Positions 23,757 through 24,329 of a DNA stretch of 24,329 bases are shown piece by piece. The DNA comes from Chloroflexota bacterium (lineage in GTDB: Bacteria > Chloroflexota > Anaerolineae > Aggregatilineales > Phototrophicaceae), in NCBI GenBank assembly GCA_026706395.1, contig JAPOYU010000043.1, positions 1 to 24,329 on the forward strand, written 5' to 3'. Below the pieces are notes generated by a model. The model had not been told where the DNA came from. It saw nothing but the letters and a program-made list of their open reading frames with translations, and ran no database searches. The position numbers were made by a program, and so were the translations under genes. Position 1 is the stretch's first letter; every line of letters begins with the position of its first letter.

Positions 23757-23790
23757 CCCCTCTGCGCCCTCGGTGTCCTCGGTGGTTATG
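23757..23790 (+). repeat. CTCTGTG-type short dispersed repeat, copy 2
   Basis: CCCTCTGCGCCCTCGGTGTC followed by CTCGGTGGTTATG aligns with copy 1 at 6688-6726, with several substitutions and one 1-nt gap. It lies between the AAA ATPase gene and the YcaQ-family gene, at the edge of the AT-rich cassette. Confidence 0.5.
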
Positions 23791-23805
23791 TTCTTTCCCC
23801 CATGC

Positions 23806-23811
23806 TAAACT
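23806..23811 (+). promoter_or_regulatory. Extended -10 box giving a leaderless YcaQ transcript
   Basis: TGc precedes TAAACT (23806-23811). Seven nucleotides later comes the A of ATG 23819, so the predicted transcription start coincides with the start codon. There is no Shine-Dalgarno sequence, which fits a leaderless mRNA. Confidence 0.5.
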
Positions 23812-23818
23812 CCCCCTC

Positions 23819-24329
23819 ATGCCCACGCCCATCCCCGCCACCCGCGACGACGTCAAGCGCCTCAGCGTCTACAAACAAGGCTTGCACCAACGCCCCGACT
23901 CCAGCGCGCCGGCCAACCTCAAACACATCATCGAGCGCATCGGCTTGCTCCAGCTCGATTCCATCAGCGTGGTCGCCCGCAGCCACTACCTGGTCATGCT
24001 CGCCCGCGCCGGCCTGTACGACCCCGCCGAGCTCGACAACTTGCTCGATTCCGGCTTCCTCTTCGAAACCTGGGCCCACGCCATGTGCCAACTGCCCAGC
24101 GAGCATTACCCTTGGTATCAGCCCTACATCCAACAGAAGCAGCTCAAAGAAAGCAGTTGGCAGATCGATCGCCTTGACATCGACATGGAGCCCATCATCG
24201 AGCATGTGTTCAAGACCATCCGCGAAAACGGCCCGATGTCGTCCAAGGAATTCGAAAGCCCGCGCCGCGGCGAAGGCGGCTGGTGGAATTGGAAGCCGAC
24301 CAAGGTAGCGCTGGAATACCTCTTCGACC
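23819..24329 (+). CDS. YcaQ-family winged-helix DNA glycosylase (N-terminal part, runs off the window)
   Basis: The frame from ATG 23819 is open to the window edge (170 residues). It matches the HTH_42/YcaQ family, whose members unhook interstrand DNA crosslinks or remove bulky alkylated bases. Key text is RIGLLQLDSISVVARSHYLVM (40-60), LYDPAELDNLLDSGFLFETWAHAMCQLP, and WWNWKPTKVALEYLF near the cut end. The catalytic Q-x-D motif of YcaQ-type enzymes is present as Q45-L-D47. The other branch (AlkZ) has Q-x-Q instead. The C-terminal half is outside the window. There is no ribosome binding site, and the promoter suggests leaderless translation. Confidence 0.87.
   Translation, partial: MPTPIPATRDDVKRLSVYKQGLHQRPDSSAPANLKHIIERIGLLQLDSISVVARSHYLVMLARAGLYDPAELDNLLDSGFLFETWAHAMCQLPSEHYPWYQPYIQQKQLKESSWQIDRLDIDMEPIIEHVFKTIRENGPMSSKEFESPRRGEGGWWNWKPTKVALEYLFD

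Noticed and set aside
1..24329. CRISPR array, tRNA or rRNA genes
   Set aside because: No regularly spaced direct repeats of 25-40 bp were seen, nor any tRNA cloverleaf or conserved rRNA stretch on either strand by reading.

Overview
The window is a high-G+C bacterial chromosome segment carrying ordinary housekeeping genes, secreted beta-propeller proteins and one compact accessory cassette. The mix is a membrane-anchored PIN/TRAM protein, a DUF4013 protein, a VanW-family protein, F420 ligase CofE, a PepF-type M3 peptidase, TTG starts and extended -10 promoters. It suggests an uncultured Chloroflexota (Anaerolineae-like) genome. This is an inference from gene content; no rRNA or tRNA gene is present to confirm it.

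Layout. 1-2774 (all minus): the start of an M3-family oligoendopeptidase cut by the window edge, a 75-bp element with inverted ends, a YacL-like PIN/TRAM protein, a 400-bp gap, and a DUF4013 membrane protein with its own promoter. 2965-6669 (plus): a GT9 glycosyltransferase, then an overlapping three-gene operon of enoyl-CoA hydratase, an unrecognised 211-residue protein and a sulfotransferase-like P-loop protein. 6735-10505: a divergent pair, an atypical protein kinase (minus) and a secreted TSP3/SH3/beta-propeller protein (plus). 10593-13881 (plus): CofE, a substrate-binding protein behind a promoter holding a GntR-like palindrome, and a duplicated SWIM protein whose leader contains a terminator-like hairpin. 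13983-16867 (minus): an Apd1-like [2Fe-2S] protein followed by a VanW protein.

17141-21768: an AT-rich secreted WD40 protein, then a FetA-like ABC ATPase and its probable partner permease FetB. These two are separated by trmD and a GNAT (minus) and a YjjX-type NTPase (plus). The GNAT and YjjX genes diverge from a shared region with mirror-image extended -10 promoters. 21782-23663 (minus): a lower-G+C, tightly coupled pair, an SMC/OLD-like AAA ATPase (DUF3696 type) followed 4 nt later by a PIN-like nuclease. This is the best candidate in the window for an undescribed system, most likely anti-phage defence or conflict. 23819-end (plus): the start of a YcaQ-family DNA glycosylase, apparently on a leaderless transcript.

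Repeated themes are extended -10 elements of the form TGcTAnnnT, a short CTCTGTG-type repeat present near 6688 and 23757, and two secreted beta-propeller proteins. No CRISPR array, tRNA, rRNA, integrase or transposase gene was found.
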